Assembly: GCF_048771995.1 (NCBI RefSeq)
Contig: NC_133030.1
Location: 63,003,501-63,067,500 of the forward strand
Length of the DNA: 64,000 bases
Reading direction: 5' to 3'
Origin: Taeniopygia guttata
Lineage: Eukaryota > Chordata > Aves > Passeriformes > Estrildidae
Position numbers and translations under genes: made by a program. The notes under the pieces were generated by a model. The model was not told the origin of the DNA, ran no database searches, and worked only from the letters and a program-made list of their open reading frames with translations. Every line of letters begins with the position of its first letter. Positions within the stretch are counted from its first letter, which is position 1. Positions 1 through 12,900 of this stretch are shown piece after piece.

Positions 1-810
1 CTGGCTGGGGAGTTTGTGGATTGGGGCAGAGAGTTGTCATTCCCATAGGGATTCCTCTCCTTGTTTGGGGAATCAGGTTGTTGAAATAAGAAATGTTTGA
101 GGAATGGTCCCAGCAGAGGCTGCAGTGGTGTGACCCTACTCTTTGTCCTTCAGTGTCCCTTGCAAGTGTCCCTCCAATCCTCTTGTTGAATGTCATCTAA
201 TTTTCAAATTACAAATGTTAATTATAGTATTAAAAATCCCACATCTTCGTTATAGTATTAAAATCCCAGGTCAAGCTGCCTGGGGAGGTTTGGGAGTCAC
301 ATCTCCATGTCCATCAGCGTGGTGGGGACTGTGAGGGATTGGACAGGAGTGCTGCACCTTGAAGGTCTGGTCTCTTCAAATGTGCCTCTGTCCCACCCTC
401 TGGTGACACTGGGCTGTCTCTGAGTGCCACCACTTCTCTCCTCCCTCTGCTCCAGCTCCCACACAGCACCAGCTCCGTGGTGCAGCTCAGAAGTGATGCA
501 GAATAAACCAATTTAAAACAAAACCCAGGAGTTTCTCACCCAAGAAGTCACAGCTCTTCCCAGGGGTTGTTGTGACAATTGACCTGGGGTCTTCTTGCGG
601 GATGGGACCACTCAAAGCAGTGGAGCACATGAAAATATGTGCAGGAATAAACTTGACTAAAACCCATCAGGATCAGGAATGCCCAAAGGCCCAGCAGTGC
701 TGTGTGGTGGGCACGGGAGCCAGCAGAGCCTTCCCGTGCTGCAGGGTGCAGGGTACAGCTGCTCTCCATCCAGGAACACTTGGCAGGATCTCTCTACATT
801 CCAGCTTTGC

Positions 811-1195
811 ATAGAATCACAGAGTCATGGAATGGTTTGGGTTGGAAGGGACCTAAAGATCATCCAGTGCCACCTCTGCCATGGCAGGGACACCTCCCAC
901 TGTCCCAGGCTGCTCCAAGCCCCATCCAGCCTGGCCTTGGGCACTGCCATGGATCTAGGGGCAGCCACAGCTGCTCTGGCAATTCCAGCCCAGCCAAGAA
1001 TTCCCAATTCCCAAATTCCCATCCATCCCTGCCCTCTGGCAGTGGGAGTCATTCCCTGGGTCCTGTCACTCCATCCCTTGTCCCCAGTCCCTCTCCAGCT
1101 CTCCTGGAGCCCCTTCAGGCCCTGCCAGGGGCTCTGAGCTCTGCCTGGAGCTCCTCCTCTCCAGGAGAACATTCCCTGCCATCCCAGCCTCTCAC
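811..1195 (-). mobile_element. CR1 LINE 3'-end fragment
   Basis: Minus-strand copy: plus-strand text atagaatcacagagtcatgg, then ggtttgggttggaagggacc and gcagccacagctgctctgg, the reverse complement of the standard avian CR1 3' end. It has only 3' untranslated sequence, as usual for 5'-truncated copies. Confidence 0.9.
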
Positions 1196-2214
1196 ACAGG
1201 TGAGCTCTGCAAGTAGAATAATTCACAGCTGTTGGTGTGCCACCAGTTTCCTCCATGATCTCCCATTTAAATTTGGATTTATCATGAATTTACCAGCCCT
1301 TACCTTGCTCAGCTGCTGGGATGGGCTCAGATCCCACCCCCACGACAGGGGGAGGGTCCTGGCAGCTGGGGACAAGCAGCCTCTTGTGCTGTCCAAGGAG
1401 AATATTCCACTGTGGGGCTGTGTCCCTCTCTGCAGAGGTAAAACCCCACAGCAGAGGAGGCTGCAGAGGCTCAGTGCCTGCTCAGCCTCAGACTTTGCAG
1501 CATTCCCTTGATGGCTGTTCCCGCCTGCTGTGCCACACATCCCACAACTGCCAACACGTGAGCAAGCAAAACCCAATTTTCCCAATTCCCTGTTATTCAC
1601 CATCAAATGCCTGACTGCTAAACCAGACTTTTTTGTATGGATATTTTGTCACCTTTGGTCTAATTCTTTTTATCTTGTTGTCTCCCTCTCAATGAAGTAT
1701 TTTCTACAAATTCTGTCTGCTTTTTTTCCTGCTATCCAAGGATATTTAATTTTTGTCCTATTCCAGTGTCTTTTGCCAAGAGTAATACTCCAGCTGCCTG
1801 GAAACTCTGAATTAGTTTGTTTTGTATTCATTCTTGTAATCTTTGAGCAACTATACATCTTCTCTCCTATCTCTCTGTCTCATCTTTCAGAATCATTTCT
1901 CATTTCCTCCATATTTTAGCCAAATTTTTCTCATGGATAACTTCTCTTCTTTCCATCTGTTTGCTACTTCTCTATCAGCTCCCTGTCTTCTTTCTTCTTT
2001 CTCTTCCAAATCCTTTTCCCCCCATTTCTCCGTAAGTAACCTCCATTTCTTGCATGAATTCTTCATTTATAAATAGCAAATCACAAGATCATCTTTGCTG
2101 GCTCCCTTTACTACAGGCAGCATCATTCCAAGTCACTCCTGGTGGGTTTTGTTGAGTGTTTTCTTCTTTTTTTTTTTTTTATTTTTTTTCCATTTGTTGG
2201 AAATTTCAACAAAA

Positions 2215-2520
2215 AAAAAGTTGGAAATTTTAAACATCCCAGATTCCCATCCCTGATATTACTTCAGTTAGGAAAAAACCTTTTCATCTGTCCAGGAAAT
2301 GTAGCTTAAGGCAATCTAAGCCCATTGCTAATTGTCCTGTTGTAAAACTGGAGACAGATTATCCCTTCTCCCCACTTCCCTGCTATCTTTTATGTGCATG
2401 AAGGTTGTTATCTTTTCCCTGTCAGTCCTCTTCTAGCCCAAAAATCTTCATTCCTTTCAATTTTCCCCCATTAGTCATGGTTCCTAGAACTGCCTTGGCA
2501 CTGGGAAGCACGATCCACGC
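2215..2520 (-). mobile_element. Old CR1-like fragment
   Basis: Degenerate match to an older CR1 3' region: the runs attgctaattgtcctgttg, aaaactggagacagattatc and catggttcctagaactgcc recall a minus-strand CR1 of an older subfamily. Weak call. Confidence 0.45.
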
Positions 2521-2689
2521 TCAGCTCCAGCTGCTGCTGCAAGGTTTTGCTCTTTTGGGGAAGCTTCTCAACCATGATTTTCACATGGGGCACTGTGGAG
2601 TCTTTGCTTCTTTTTGCCAGGGTCAGGACTAAATGGTGAGATGGTATTTTTTGTTAGGACTCAGATGTTTGTTAGTTCTTATCTCTGTT

Positions 2690-3609
2690 TGTCTGGGTTT
2701 GAAAAGCCAGGTGTGTGCTGAGGAAGGCAGGAGCCCCCACTGAAATGGAAAATGTAAACTCCCTCCTTCTGAATTGTTATCATTTTGAAATTAAGGGGCT
2801 CTCAAGCAAAGATATGGGAGCAGGAATAACAGTTCTTTACTAGGGAAATTAAAAATACAAATGCAATAGTACAAAAAAATACAAAACAAAGCAGTGGCAG
2901 AGTCAGAGCAGCCCTGGCAGGCTGTGGGTCAGGGAGGTGGCAGCAGCCCCATCCCAGGGTGGCTCAGCCCTCCTGCAGTGCCAGCTGTGCTTCTGCTGGA
3001 GCAGGATCCTGCACAAGGGGGGAGTTTTCCTCTGGAGCTCCAGGGCTGGGGGAGATGGGCCTGGGCTCCTCTGGGAATGCAGTGGGAAGAAAGCTGCTCC
3101 TCTGGGAATGCAGTGGGGAGAAAGCTGCTCCTCTGGGAATGCAGTGGGGAGAAAGCTGCTCCTCTGGGAATGCAGTGGGGAGAAAGCTGCTCCTCTGGGA
3201 ATGCAGTGGGAAGAAAGCTGCTCCTCTGGGAATGCAGTGGGGAAGAAAGCTGCTCCTCTGGGAATGCAGTGGGAAGAAAGCTGCTCCTCTGGGAATGCAG
3301 TGGGGAAGAAAGCTGCTCCTCTGGGAATGCAGGGGGGAAGAAAGCTGCTCCTCTGGGAATGCAGGGGGCAAAGGCTGCTGTGCTGTTCCCAGGTCAGATT
3401 GTATCCAGGTAGGAATTCTCGGCTCCTCCCCTGGGCAGAGCATCTCCCCATGGATGATGGAATTTTCTCAGCCATGCAGGGACACTCAGTGCCCATGAAC
3501 AGCAGAGATCTCCTGGAGGGAGGATTGGCTGTGGGAGAGATAAAGAAAACTGCCCAAAGAACAGCAGAGAACTGCCCCAGCTCTGACAGATGACAATAGA
3601 ATACACACA
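2690..3609 (-). mobile_element. Solo-LTR-like fossil, family C copy 1 (with internal minisatellite)
   Basis: Shares its whole plan with 12823-13542: on the plus strand both open TGTCTGGGTTTGAAAAGCCAG, continue through an A-rich block (tactaggaaaattaaaaatac), a 31-bp minisatellite and the block gggcagagcatctccccatgg. Read on the minus strand, the copies begin TG and end CA as LTRs do. I recognise this as a common passerine endogenous-retrovirus LTR type but will not give a subfamily. No internal coding region accompanies it. The orientation is inferred from terminal bases and memory of the family. Confidence 0.65.
3060..3370 (+). repeat. Minisatellite, 31-32 bp unit, about 10 copies
   Basis: Ten repeats of a unit containing gctcctctgggaatgcag, differing mainly in the number of G and A residues at the unit end. 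It sits inside LTR fossil family C copy 1. Because of the repeat, all frames on both strands look open here; these are not genes. Confidence 0.95.
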
Positions 3610-3629
3610 TATCTTACAACCCGGGACAA

Positions 3630-4109
3630 TGTTACAGTCTCACAAACCCTGAGTTCTGCAGCACTTCACTTCAATAGACTAAAAATTAAGCCCCATCTCT
3701 CTCTCTACAAGGCCTTTTAAGGGTAAACTGGCCAATTAAGAAATGACACCTCAATTATTTTCACTTTTAACCCAATTACCAACCACCAGTGCCTTGCAAT
3801 GTGGGCTTTTTTATCCAATTACACAAAACACTCAAACCCATGGAGAAGAAGGGGAAGAAGAAGGATCAGCTCCACCCTAAAACCTCCATCTTGCTCCATA
3901 TCTATTACTATATCCTGAAAACTTAAACTCTGAGTTTTCCACCCTGTGATATCACACACTTCTATTCAACTCCACCCCCACAATCCCAGCTCTGCCATTC
4001 CATTTTGGAAACTTCTCCACGGCCTCAGGTCAATGCAGAGTTCTCTTGGGGCTCAGAGTCTGTCAGCACAGAAAGTCTGAAATTCTCAGCAATTCTCAGG
4101 GTTCCAACA
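3630..4109 (-). mobile_element. Solo LTR fossil, family A copy 1
   Basis: Read on the minus strand it starts TGTTGGAAC and ends CTGTAACA, about 480 bp, the TG...CA form of an LTR. It matches 6222-6692 in inverted orientation almost end to end, including the stretch around tgtgatatcacagggtgg and the block ccttttaagggtaaactgg. No clean target-site duplication is visible. It abuts the family C fossil (3609/3630) in the same orientation. Family: endogenous retrovirus LTR, subfamily not assigned. Confidence 0.7.
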
Positions 4110-4436
4110 GGTCAGGATTCAGCTGTGCTGAAAGGCTGCAGCTGGCATTTCAAGGATTCTTTGATTTGAAGAGGCCACTTGGATTTGGCATTGGATCCGC
4201 TGAGTTCATGGACAACGCATAGTGGAGATAGAAGGAATTTTTTCAGTGTGGGTTGGGAGGATTTTGCTTTCAACCTTGTTTAGATTTGACTTTCTTAAAA
4301 ATGCTTGAGTAGTTTGAAAATGCTCCAGTTGTCTGTGAGAGTTCAACTATTTCCTTCAGGAAGTTTGTTGGAGAAATGGGAGGAATGAACCAATGAGATT
4401 TAAACTTGAATTAAAGAATCTTATAAAAATGAATGA

Positions 4437-4733
4437 GAGGGACTTTGAACAAGGGTCTGGGGGAACAGGACAAGGGGGAATGGCTTTAAACTGGGAGAGG
4501 GTAGATTTAAGCTGGATATTGGGAAGGAATTCCTGGCTGGGAGGGTGGGCAGGCCCTGGCATAGGTGCCCAGAGCAGCTGTGGCTGCCCCTGGATCCCTG
4601 GCAGTGCCCAAGGCCAGGTTGGACACTGGGGCTGGGAGCACCTGGGATAGTGGAAGGTGTCCCTGCCATGGCAGGGGTGGCCTTGGGTGGGATTTAAGTT
4701 CCCTTCCAACCCAACCCATTCCATGATTCTCTA
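4437..4733 (+). mobile_element. CR1 LINE 3'-end fragment
   Basis: Plus-strand copy ending in the typical ttcccttccaacccaacccattccatgattct region, preceded by agcagctgtggctgcccctgg and tgtccctgccatggcagggg. Confidence 0.9.
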
Positions 4734-5411
4734 AACTCAGGAATCCTTCACTGACAGTGAGCAGGATATGTGAATCCAACCAAAGCTGTAGCTGCAGGGA
4801 ACCCCTAAACCAAGCCCAGTGTGAAATCTGTGCTAATTTTATTGAAATTGTGTTGCCTTTTCCCTTTTTCATTGGTTAAAAAAATACTACTGATGTTTAT
4901 AAAAGGCTCTTGAATTTGAAACTTCTCTACTACTGTTTTCCTGCCCCAGTGACGTGTTTCTTCATATAGTTTAAAATCAAGAAGCCTGTGAGAATTTACT
5001 TAAATTAGTCAGGGCTGGATTCCTGTGAGTGGGTTCCCTTTTACCTTTGTATTTTGAACTTATTTTCTTAAATAAAAGCCTGGCAGTCACTGAGACATAA
5101 AGGTTGTGATAATTTCTTTCATAACATACTCCTACTTCTGTTGCCAGCAACATTGTTCTCAGGGAAGCTGCCTCAAAGCTCAGAAAATATAAACATCTAG
5201 TTTAAAAGAGGTTATTAAAAATATTAGCTGTGCTGCTACTTAAATAAACACATGAAGAATTCAATTTACACCAGTGCTTGAATCCTCTTGGACTTGTCAA
5301 AATCATCTAAATTAAAGGGAGCAGGATGAAGCTCTTCATGTTTTCTGGGTTGGACATCTCTGACTTTTATATAGGAGGGAATTTTACTGGGTAAACTTGA
5401 AACAAAAGTAA

Positions 5412-5550
5412 ACATCCCAGAATAATTTGGGTTGCAAGGGACATTAAAGCTCATCCCATTCCAGCCTTGCCAGGAATTCCTTCCCAAAATCCCATCAATA
5501 TGTCCCATTCTTCACTTTAAAGCCATTTCCCCTGGTCCTTCCATGCCAAA
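5412..5550 (-). mobile_element. CR1 LINE fragment, internally shortened
   Basis: Minus-strand remnant with ataatttgggttgcaaggga, aggaattccttcccaaaatc and taaagccatttcccctggtc. It lacks the central part present in the other copies. Confidence 0.75.
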
Positions 5551-6221
5551 TGATGAAAAAAGTTAATAATCTATAAAATAATGAAAGCAGAGCTGCAGAG
5601 TTTGAGTTCAGGATTCTGGGGAGAATATCTTCTGCTTGGAAATTCTCTCGAGGGGATTTATTATTCCTGTAAATACAAACAGAAATTATATATCTGAAAT
5701 AATTGCTTTTTTAATTTATAAAAAAATTACCCTTTTATGTTAAAGTGGCATAAACATGCCCTGCTCATAATGATTTTTTTTAGTAGATCCTTGTTTTTCA
5801 AAAAAAAAAAAAAAAAAAAAAAAAGATATTTAGGATGTGCCAGTGTGCAAAATCACTCAACCCCCCCTCCTGAGCTCTGAGTCAGCTGAGTGGGCGTGCA
5901 GGCTCATATGCTCCATCCATGTCCCTTGGGAATGAAATATTCCTCATAACCAGCCTGTGGAACGTGGGCTCCACTCTTTCCAGGCTCTGGAATTCAGCAA
6001 TCCTCACTGTTGGGAGCCTTGTGCTGGGAGCAGCTGGATGCAAACAAAGATTGAAAAGTAAAATTTGAATTTACTCCCATCCCTCCCTGGATCCCTGTGC
6101 TGCTTTCCTGGAGCCCTCTGAACTTGTGGTCACTCTCAGGCCACCGGCTCTGGTGGTCTTCAAGAAATATTTGTGCAAGCCCTGCTCTCTTGGTCTTCAA
6201 AAAATATTTGTGCCTCACTGT

Positions 6222-6692
6222 TGGAGCTCTGGGTGCTGAGAATTTCAGATTTTCTGTGCTGACAGACTCTGACCCCCAAGAGAAATCTGCATTGACCTGA
6301 GGCCGTGGAGAAGCTTCCAGAATGGAATGGCAGAGCTGGGATTGTGGGTGTGGATTTGAATAGAAGTGTGTGATATCACAGGGTGGAAAACTCAGAGTTT
6401 AAGGGTTTAGAATATAGTAATAGATATAAAGCAAGATGGAGGTTTTAGGGTGGAGGCTGATCCTTCTTCTCCACCTTCATCTCCATGGGTTTGGGTGTTT
6501 TTGTGTAATTGGATAAAAAAGTCCACATTGCAGGCCATGTTGGTTATTGGGATAAAAGTGAAAATAATTGAGGTGTCATTTCTTAATTGGACAGTTTACC
6601 CTTAAAAGGCCTTGTAGAGAGAGAGATGGGGCTCCATTTTTGGTTTATTAAAATGAAGTGCTGCAGAACTCAGGGTTTGTGAGACTGTAACA
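6222..6692 (+). mobile_element. Solo LTR fossil, family A copy 2
   Basis: Starts TGTTGGAGC and ends CTGTAACA, about 470 bp. It is the inverted partner of the copy at 3630-4109. It ends about 270 bp before the MAP4K5 exon at 6959. The two copies differ by scattered substitutions and small length changes, so neither is very recent. Just upstream a short tandem duplication (tggtcttcaa-aaatatttgtg, 6148-6212) is seen. Confidence 0.7.
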
Positions 6693-6958
6693 GAGATAAA
6701 AACTAGGAAACATCTGAGCCTGACTGTGAACCATCATCTCGAGTGCCTTCAATCCCAACCTCCACAGAGGTGGCAAAAAGAAGCCAAAATCCAGCACCTC
6801 ACAAAGCACAGCACAAGGAATCCAGCTGGGCTGATGGGCTGGCCTGCTCAAGGTTTGGCTGGGCTCCAGACCCTTGGAATGTTTTCCCAAATTCTGTGCA
6901 TCCCTCCAGTGCCCTCTGAACGTTCATGATGTAACCCTGGCTGCTTCCTGTTTTTCAG

Positions 6959-9900
6959 GAGATGACTTCTCACTGATCCAGCAAGAGATATATATGGTTA
7001 AAGAATGCAAACATTGCAACATAGTCGCCTATTTTGGGAGTTATCTCAGGTAAATCCCACTTTTTATATCAATATTCCTGCTGGTTCTCTCCTAAAACAA
7101 TCCCAGTTTGGTTTAGTCCTTGTATCCTCATTAAATCTTCTTCCAGAGGTTGAATTGCCCTTGGTTTTTCTTTTTTTTTTTTTTTTTTAAACCAACCAAG
7201 TTGTCTTTAAAAAACAAAAGTGACTAATATTTTGTTTTCTCTGCTGGCCAAAAGGCTGGAATATTTTTATCACTAGGAACTGAAAGGAACTTTTCCCTTG
7301 GAGACTCTTGCACCATGTCCAGTCCTACTCACACATTTATCAGTTCTAATATAAAAGCAGCACATTATTTCTCTAGAGCAGAATTGCCTTTGGATATTTT
7401 ATTTAATTATAGTTGTCTGGCCTATGAAAGTATGGCTGGGGAGTTAAAAATCTGAGCTGCTGGTAATAACATTTTTCACAGTTCTGGTGTAACAGAGGCA
7501 GAACCAAGGTGCTGTCAGCTCCCTGCACCTTTCATTAAATATCATACAGGAAATCTGGGAATATTCTCCATTTCTGTGCAGCTGTGCCATTTATCAGTTG
7601 GCTCTGTGGGAATATCAATCTGCACTTTGCCTGCTTGGTCTTTTTTCTCTGAGACTTCATCTTTTTCTTGGAGGGCTGCATTTAAATAATCCCTGCCGCC
7701 CAAATAGACTCAAGTGGAACTAAATGGCCAAATTTATAATTCCACATTTTGGGGGGCATGAAGACTTTTTTAGATATAATGAGGTCATTTCAATTTAAGA
7801 TTGAAACACTGAGTTTAGTGCAATATTTAATCACACTAAATTTTGCTGATAGCAGATAAACCTCAGGTGTTTTATTGCAGAGTTAAAGTACACCTTTAAT
7901 GTTTCATGATGTTTAAATATTTCTCAGGGACTTTGGAACAAAACTCTTGTTTTGACTGGTGAAAATTATATTTTTATATTTTTAGATCAATATTTTTATA
8001 TTGATAACATGAGAATTTATATTAATAACAGTGTAACTGCTGGTCATGTATCATGATGTGTATGTTTAACAGAGTGATTAAGACTAATAGAAAATAATTT
8101 AAATTATGATGATTAATTCTGTTCTTCATCCAGATCAATCACCTTCTGATGCCTATGTTTTAATTTTGTTTTGGTAGCCGTGAGAAGCTGTGGATATGCA
8201 TGGAATACTGTGGTGGGGGATCCCTCCAGGACATTTACCATGGTATTTGGGCAATTATTTTCACATTTTTTACTTCTGGAAGCTTTCTGCAAAAAGAAAA
8301 ATACATAATAAACCTGCAGGGAATGGGTGGTATTGGATGTGGGGGTTTTTTGGGGGTATAAACAGTGTTTTTTAGCTACAGTCAGTAGATTTTGAGAGCA
8401 CTTTTCAGATATAGTTACCAGCATTTTTAATATTTATAATATTGACATTTTAATATTGACATAATATTTGACATTTAATATTTGACATTTCATGGCAGAA
8501 CAGTTGGATAGGAGGTGAGGAAGCAGTTTTCATTGGGAAATCTCAACATTTGATCTTTTAAGGGGGAAAATTACTCTTATTCCTGCCCCTGTGAAATACC
8601 ATCTCTCTCTTGTATTGTTTTTCTTCCTGAAGTTTCATCTGGAGTTGTTGATGCTCTAGAATAATTTATTGGAGTTGTTGGAAAAACAGCTGGGGACTTG
8701 CTGTGCCTTTAAATGATGACACTGAGGTTTTGGATGCCTGAGCTCTTTCTGCTTTATTTTTCAACTGTTTAGTACAAATCCTTTAAAACAATTCCAAGCC
8801 CCTTAGACAGTCCCTGATGTGAGACATTCCCATTTCTAATATTAAAATATTAGCAGAAGTCACTTTCAGTTTCCTGTCACTAACAGAGTACTACAAAATC
8901 ATTTGTAAAATAATAATTAGATGCCGTGAAAACAGGTTTTCTTCTCACTGTGGGTATTGTCCTCTGGGATGGGGCTGTTTGGGGTTTTTTTTACAGAAAG
9001 CCTTTCTGTAAAACAGCAAACAAACCCCTCTTTTCAGCTCAATGTACAATACAGACCATGTAAAACCAGCCTTTAACTTTGGCATGGACAAACCACTTTC
9101 TGGCTGCTTCACAGTGTTATTTATCTATGTGTTGTAAACTTAATTTTTGTGTCTTTATTTCCAGTAACAGGACCTCTTTCAGAGTTGCAAATTGCTTATG
9201 TGTGCAGAGAAACTCTACAGGTACTGTACTTCTGCAGGTGCACAATAAAGTGTTTATTCCATGTAAATAGAGACAGAAAATTGCTTCAAATCCAACATTT
9301 TTATTGGGAATCAAGCAGACACAAATTAACCAGGGTAACGTGTTCTTTTCCATACTGTAAATAAAAATCACCAAGAAATTCTAGTGCGATATAGTGCAAA
9401 TATTGCCTAAAATATTGAACTGCCTGTCTGCCCTGTGGTGGTAAATTAATGATGTGTGGGGGTAAAATACTGTAACCAGATAAATAAAATTCTCTTTCAT
9501 TTTGTGACTGCTGATAGCAAAAAATAAAAGATGAAGCATCCCTTATCTGCAAATCTCAAATGTCTCCATTTACAAATCAAATCTATTGAGAAGATTAAAT
9601 TTATTAAATAGAATTGGCTTTGTAGGATGTTAACAAATGGCAGAATAATTTGTTGTGTCTTTTATTTCCAGGGTCTTGCTTATTTACACATGAAGGGCAA
9701 AATGCACAGAGACATAAAGGTAACTTGGAACCTTGAGAAATTTATCTTACAGTTCCAAGTGCAGGAAAAAATATTCCTTATCAGATTTTGAATTCATTTT
9801 GTTTTAGGGTGCAAACATTCTCCTAACAGACCATGGAGATGTTAAATTGGGTGAGTTTCCTGAGTTTTATAATACGGATTTAATTTCCTTTATGGAGCCA

Positions 9901-12900
9901 CGTGGACGTGGCACTTGGGGACATGGGGTAGTGCTGGGGAATGGCTGGACTCTATAATTTAAAGGTTTTTTCCAACCTAAGTGATGCCATGATTATTTGG
10001 GGCAATAGATGAAGATAGAAAGTGATGACAAAGTATGTGTCCATGGCTAGGCTGTGTAGGACATGAGTTTTGTACTCTATCAAGAAATAATTTATAATTT
10101 TATTATTCAATCACTGAGCCTTTAAACCTCCCAGATTTTCTTGGAATTTGCCAGGCTGGCATTACCTGGATGTCAGTTTTTATCCCTCAGAGTCTTTGAG
10201 GATGCCCTGTTTGGGGCAGCCTGTGGAAAAGTGGGATCTGATCCTGGTGTGTGGTGTTGGGCAATTCCACAAAGGGGGAGGAGAGGAAAACTCCCAGATC
10301 TGCAGGGAAAAGCTGCCATGGGATGTCACCATCCCTCTGGAATCAGGGCACCTTTGCCCCCAGAGCCCTGTGGGGAAGCAGGAATGCTGTGTTGGGAAAG
10401 GAGAGCTTTTTAAAGAAGGAAAAAACAGGAGTAAAACCTCGACACTGAGAGGAGATTCCAGTCCCTGCATTAAACTTGGCACACACAGTGGTACCTGCCT
10501 TTTGCCTGCTTGGATTTTCCCAAGTCATCCTCCAGCTTTCATGCCACCAATCAATCAAAATAAAATGGATTTAAATGATTTTTTGGCTCTGCAAGACCAA
10601 CTGATGTTTGAAAGGGCAAGGGATGATTGGCCCCTTGACTGAGTCTCCAGGGTGGAGAACAGATGCCCCATCACAGTTCCTCCATAAATAACACACAAAA
10701 GGTGCCTTTTCCAAGGCATAATGTGTTTTTTCCTCTTAAATTGAATATCCAAAAATTCTGGTTGATGTATTGTGAGATGTAAAAAACAATCTAAGAGTGG
10801 AACTGTATGTAGAAAGAAAACTCTTTGATTTGAAGTCATGTCAGTGAAGACATTAATGATCTTATTATTAATCTTTATCTGTTTCCCTTAATGAATTTTT
10901 AATTTGCATGAGACACATGATTGTTCTTTCATAATACAGGAAGATTGGAGTCTTCAACTGTGATTTCTAAGGCTCTGATGGTTTGATTTTATTTTCCAGC
11001 TGACTTTGGGGTAGCAGCAAAAATAACAGCCACTATTGCAAAGAGGAAATCCTTTATTGGCACCCCTTACTGGTAAGAAACCACTTTGATTGCTGTGCTG
11101 CAAAGCTGAGCCTATTTATGCCAAAAATCCTCAAACACACACATATGTCTGTAGAAATTGCATAAATCCCCTTTCTTCCAAGTAAAATGCCCAGAGGGTA
11201 AAAATCTGGGAAGCGCTGATCTGTTGCTGTAACAAAAGCTACTTGATATTTGAGGCAGGGTTTATTCCCAAATTTATTTTTGCAGATTATTTTCCCTTTT
11301 TGGGGGATACCAATGGTTATTTAGTTTCTCAGCCTTACATTTTTAGTGACTAAAACAGTGTCTTTCTGATTTCTGTGCAGAATGGAAACCAGATTTCAGA
11401 CTATCTTTTAATCATCCCTACTGATGAATGTCTGCACAAGGCAGCATTTGATATGCAAATAATCATATGCAAATAATCATATGCAAATCATCACCTCTGT
11501 GTCCAGAGATTATCCAATTGCATCCCCCTCCTAAGATGTTTATTTAAATCCATAAGGAGCTTTTGAGTGCTTTGTGTCCTTACTGTGCTCTTTAATTTGA
11601 CATTTTTGCTGTATTTCTTGTTTGTTTTTATTATGTATTCAGCACATTTATTTTGAGTCCCTTAGTTTGTGTTTAGATATTTAAAAATATTATACCCATT
11701 ATGAAAAACGTACATTAATTGTCCTTAGGTCCTTAGATCCAAAATATTTCCAGAGCTTTAGGAAAAAAAAAACCAAAAAACAAAAAAAAAAAAAACACCA
11801 AAGCCCTGAAATACATACTTTGTAGAATAATATTGAAACAAATAGAATCATCATAAGTGTATAGCCTAAATTAGTGTGTAATGTTTTATGTGTATGTTAA
11901 TAAAAACGTTTAAAATATTAATTAAAGTATTAATAAAGTTTTGATTATAAAAATAAATTAAATTTTAAATTTTTAAATTTTAAATTTAAGTTTTATGAAA
12001 TAAATTTTTATTAAAGTGTTAATAAAATTTTTTTAAGTATTTCTGTAATGATCAAAACCCAGTTGGAACAGAAAATCCTTAACTTACTCCATTAGACATA
12101 AAAATATTTCTATTCCTCCTGCTCATTCCCCCCCACCCCTCTTCTGACTTTCTTGAGGGGGAATATGAGATATTTTAAATTATAAATCATTGTCACAGAC
12201 ATCCAGAAATTACACATAAAAAATACGTGTAATTTTTTTTTTAGTTTTATTTACATGTATATATGTGGAAATATAGGTTGGAAATGAGGAAAAAGTTTTT
12301 ACAGAAAGGGTGATAAAGTTCTGGAATGTTCTGCCCAGGAGGTGGTGGAGTCACCATCCCTGGGTGTGTTTAACAAAGCCTGGATGTGGCACTGGGTGCC
12401 AGGGTTGAGTTGAGGTGTTGGGGCTGGGTTGGACTCGATGATCTTGAAGGTCTCTTCCAACCCAGTGATTCTGTGAATTCTTTGAATTTAATTCTATTTT
12501 TTATGCACGTGCCCAGTTGTGATTCTCCTTGAGGGCAGACCCTGAAGGAAGTGTTGGTTTTGCAGGATGGCCCCCGAGGTGGCGGCGGTGGAGAAGAACG
12601 GGGGGTACAACCAGCTGTGCGACATCTGGGCCGTGGGCATCACTGCCATCGAGCTGGCAGAGCTGCAGCCACCCATGTTCGACCTGCACCCCATGAGGTT
12701 TGTGCCCTGGGGGGCTCCTCTGCCTCCAGCACCTTCCTGAATCCCAGCAGGAATTGTCAGGATTGTCTGTTTTCATGTCTGTCTTTAAGGCATCAATCTG
12801 CTGAAATCTTGCATTTGGAATGTGTCTGGGTTTGAAAAGCCAGGTGTGTGCTGAGGAAGGCAGGAGCCTCCCCTGAAATGGAAAATGCAAACCCTCTTCC

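Larger units (their letters stand above)
1..6958 (+). other. MAP4K5 intron (5' side cut by window)
   Basis: No coding exon is recognisable. The intron is filled by a CR1 fragment (811-1195), a pyrimidine-rich stretch (1620-2180), an old CR1-like piece (2215-2520), two adjacent LTR fossils (2690-3609 and 3630-4109), CR1 (4437-4733 and 5412-5550), a poly-A run (5800-5824) and a third LTR fossil (6222-6692). Positions 1-810 and 4734-5400 show nothing I recognise. The splice acceptor ends at 6958 (cctgtttttcag). Confidence 0.7.

Noticed and set aside
702-1511. 269-codon frame near the window start
   Set aside because: It runs mostly through a CR1 3' untranslated fragment, which is noncoding in this LINE family.
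2903-3610. Open frames on both strands over the 31-bp minisatellite (and again at 13035-13559)
   Set aside because: The repeat unit is almost stop-free in several frames on both strands; it lies inside an LTR fossil and shows no codon bias.
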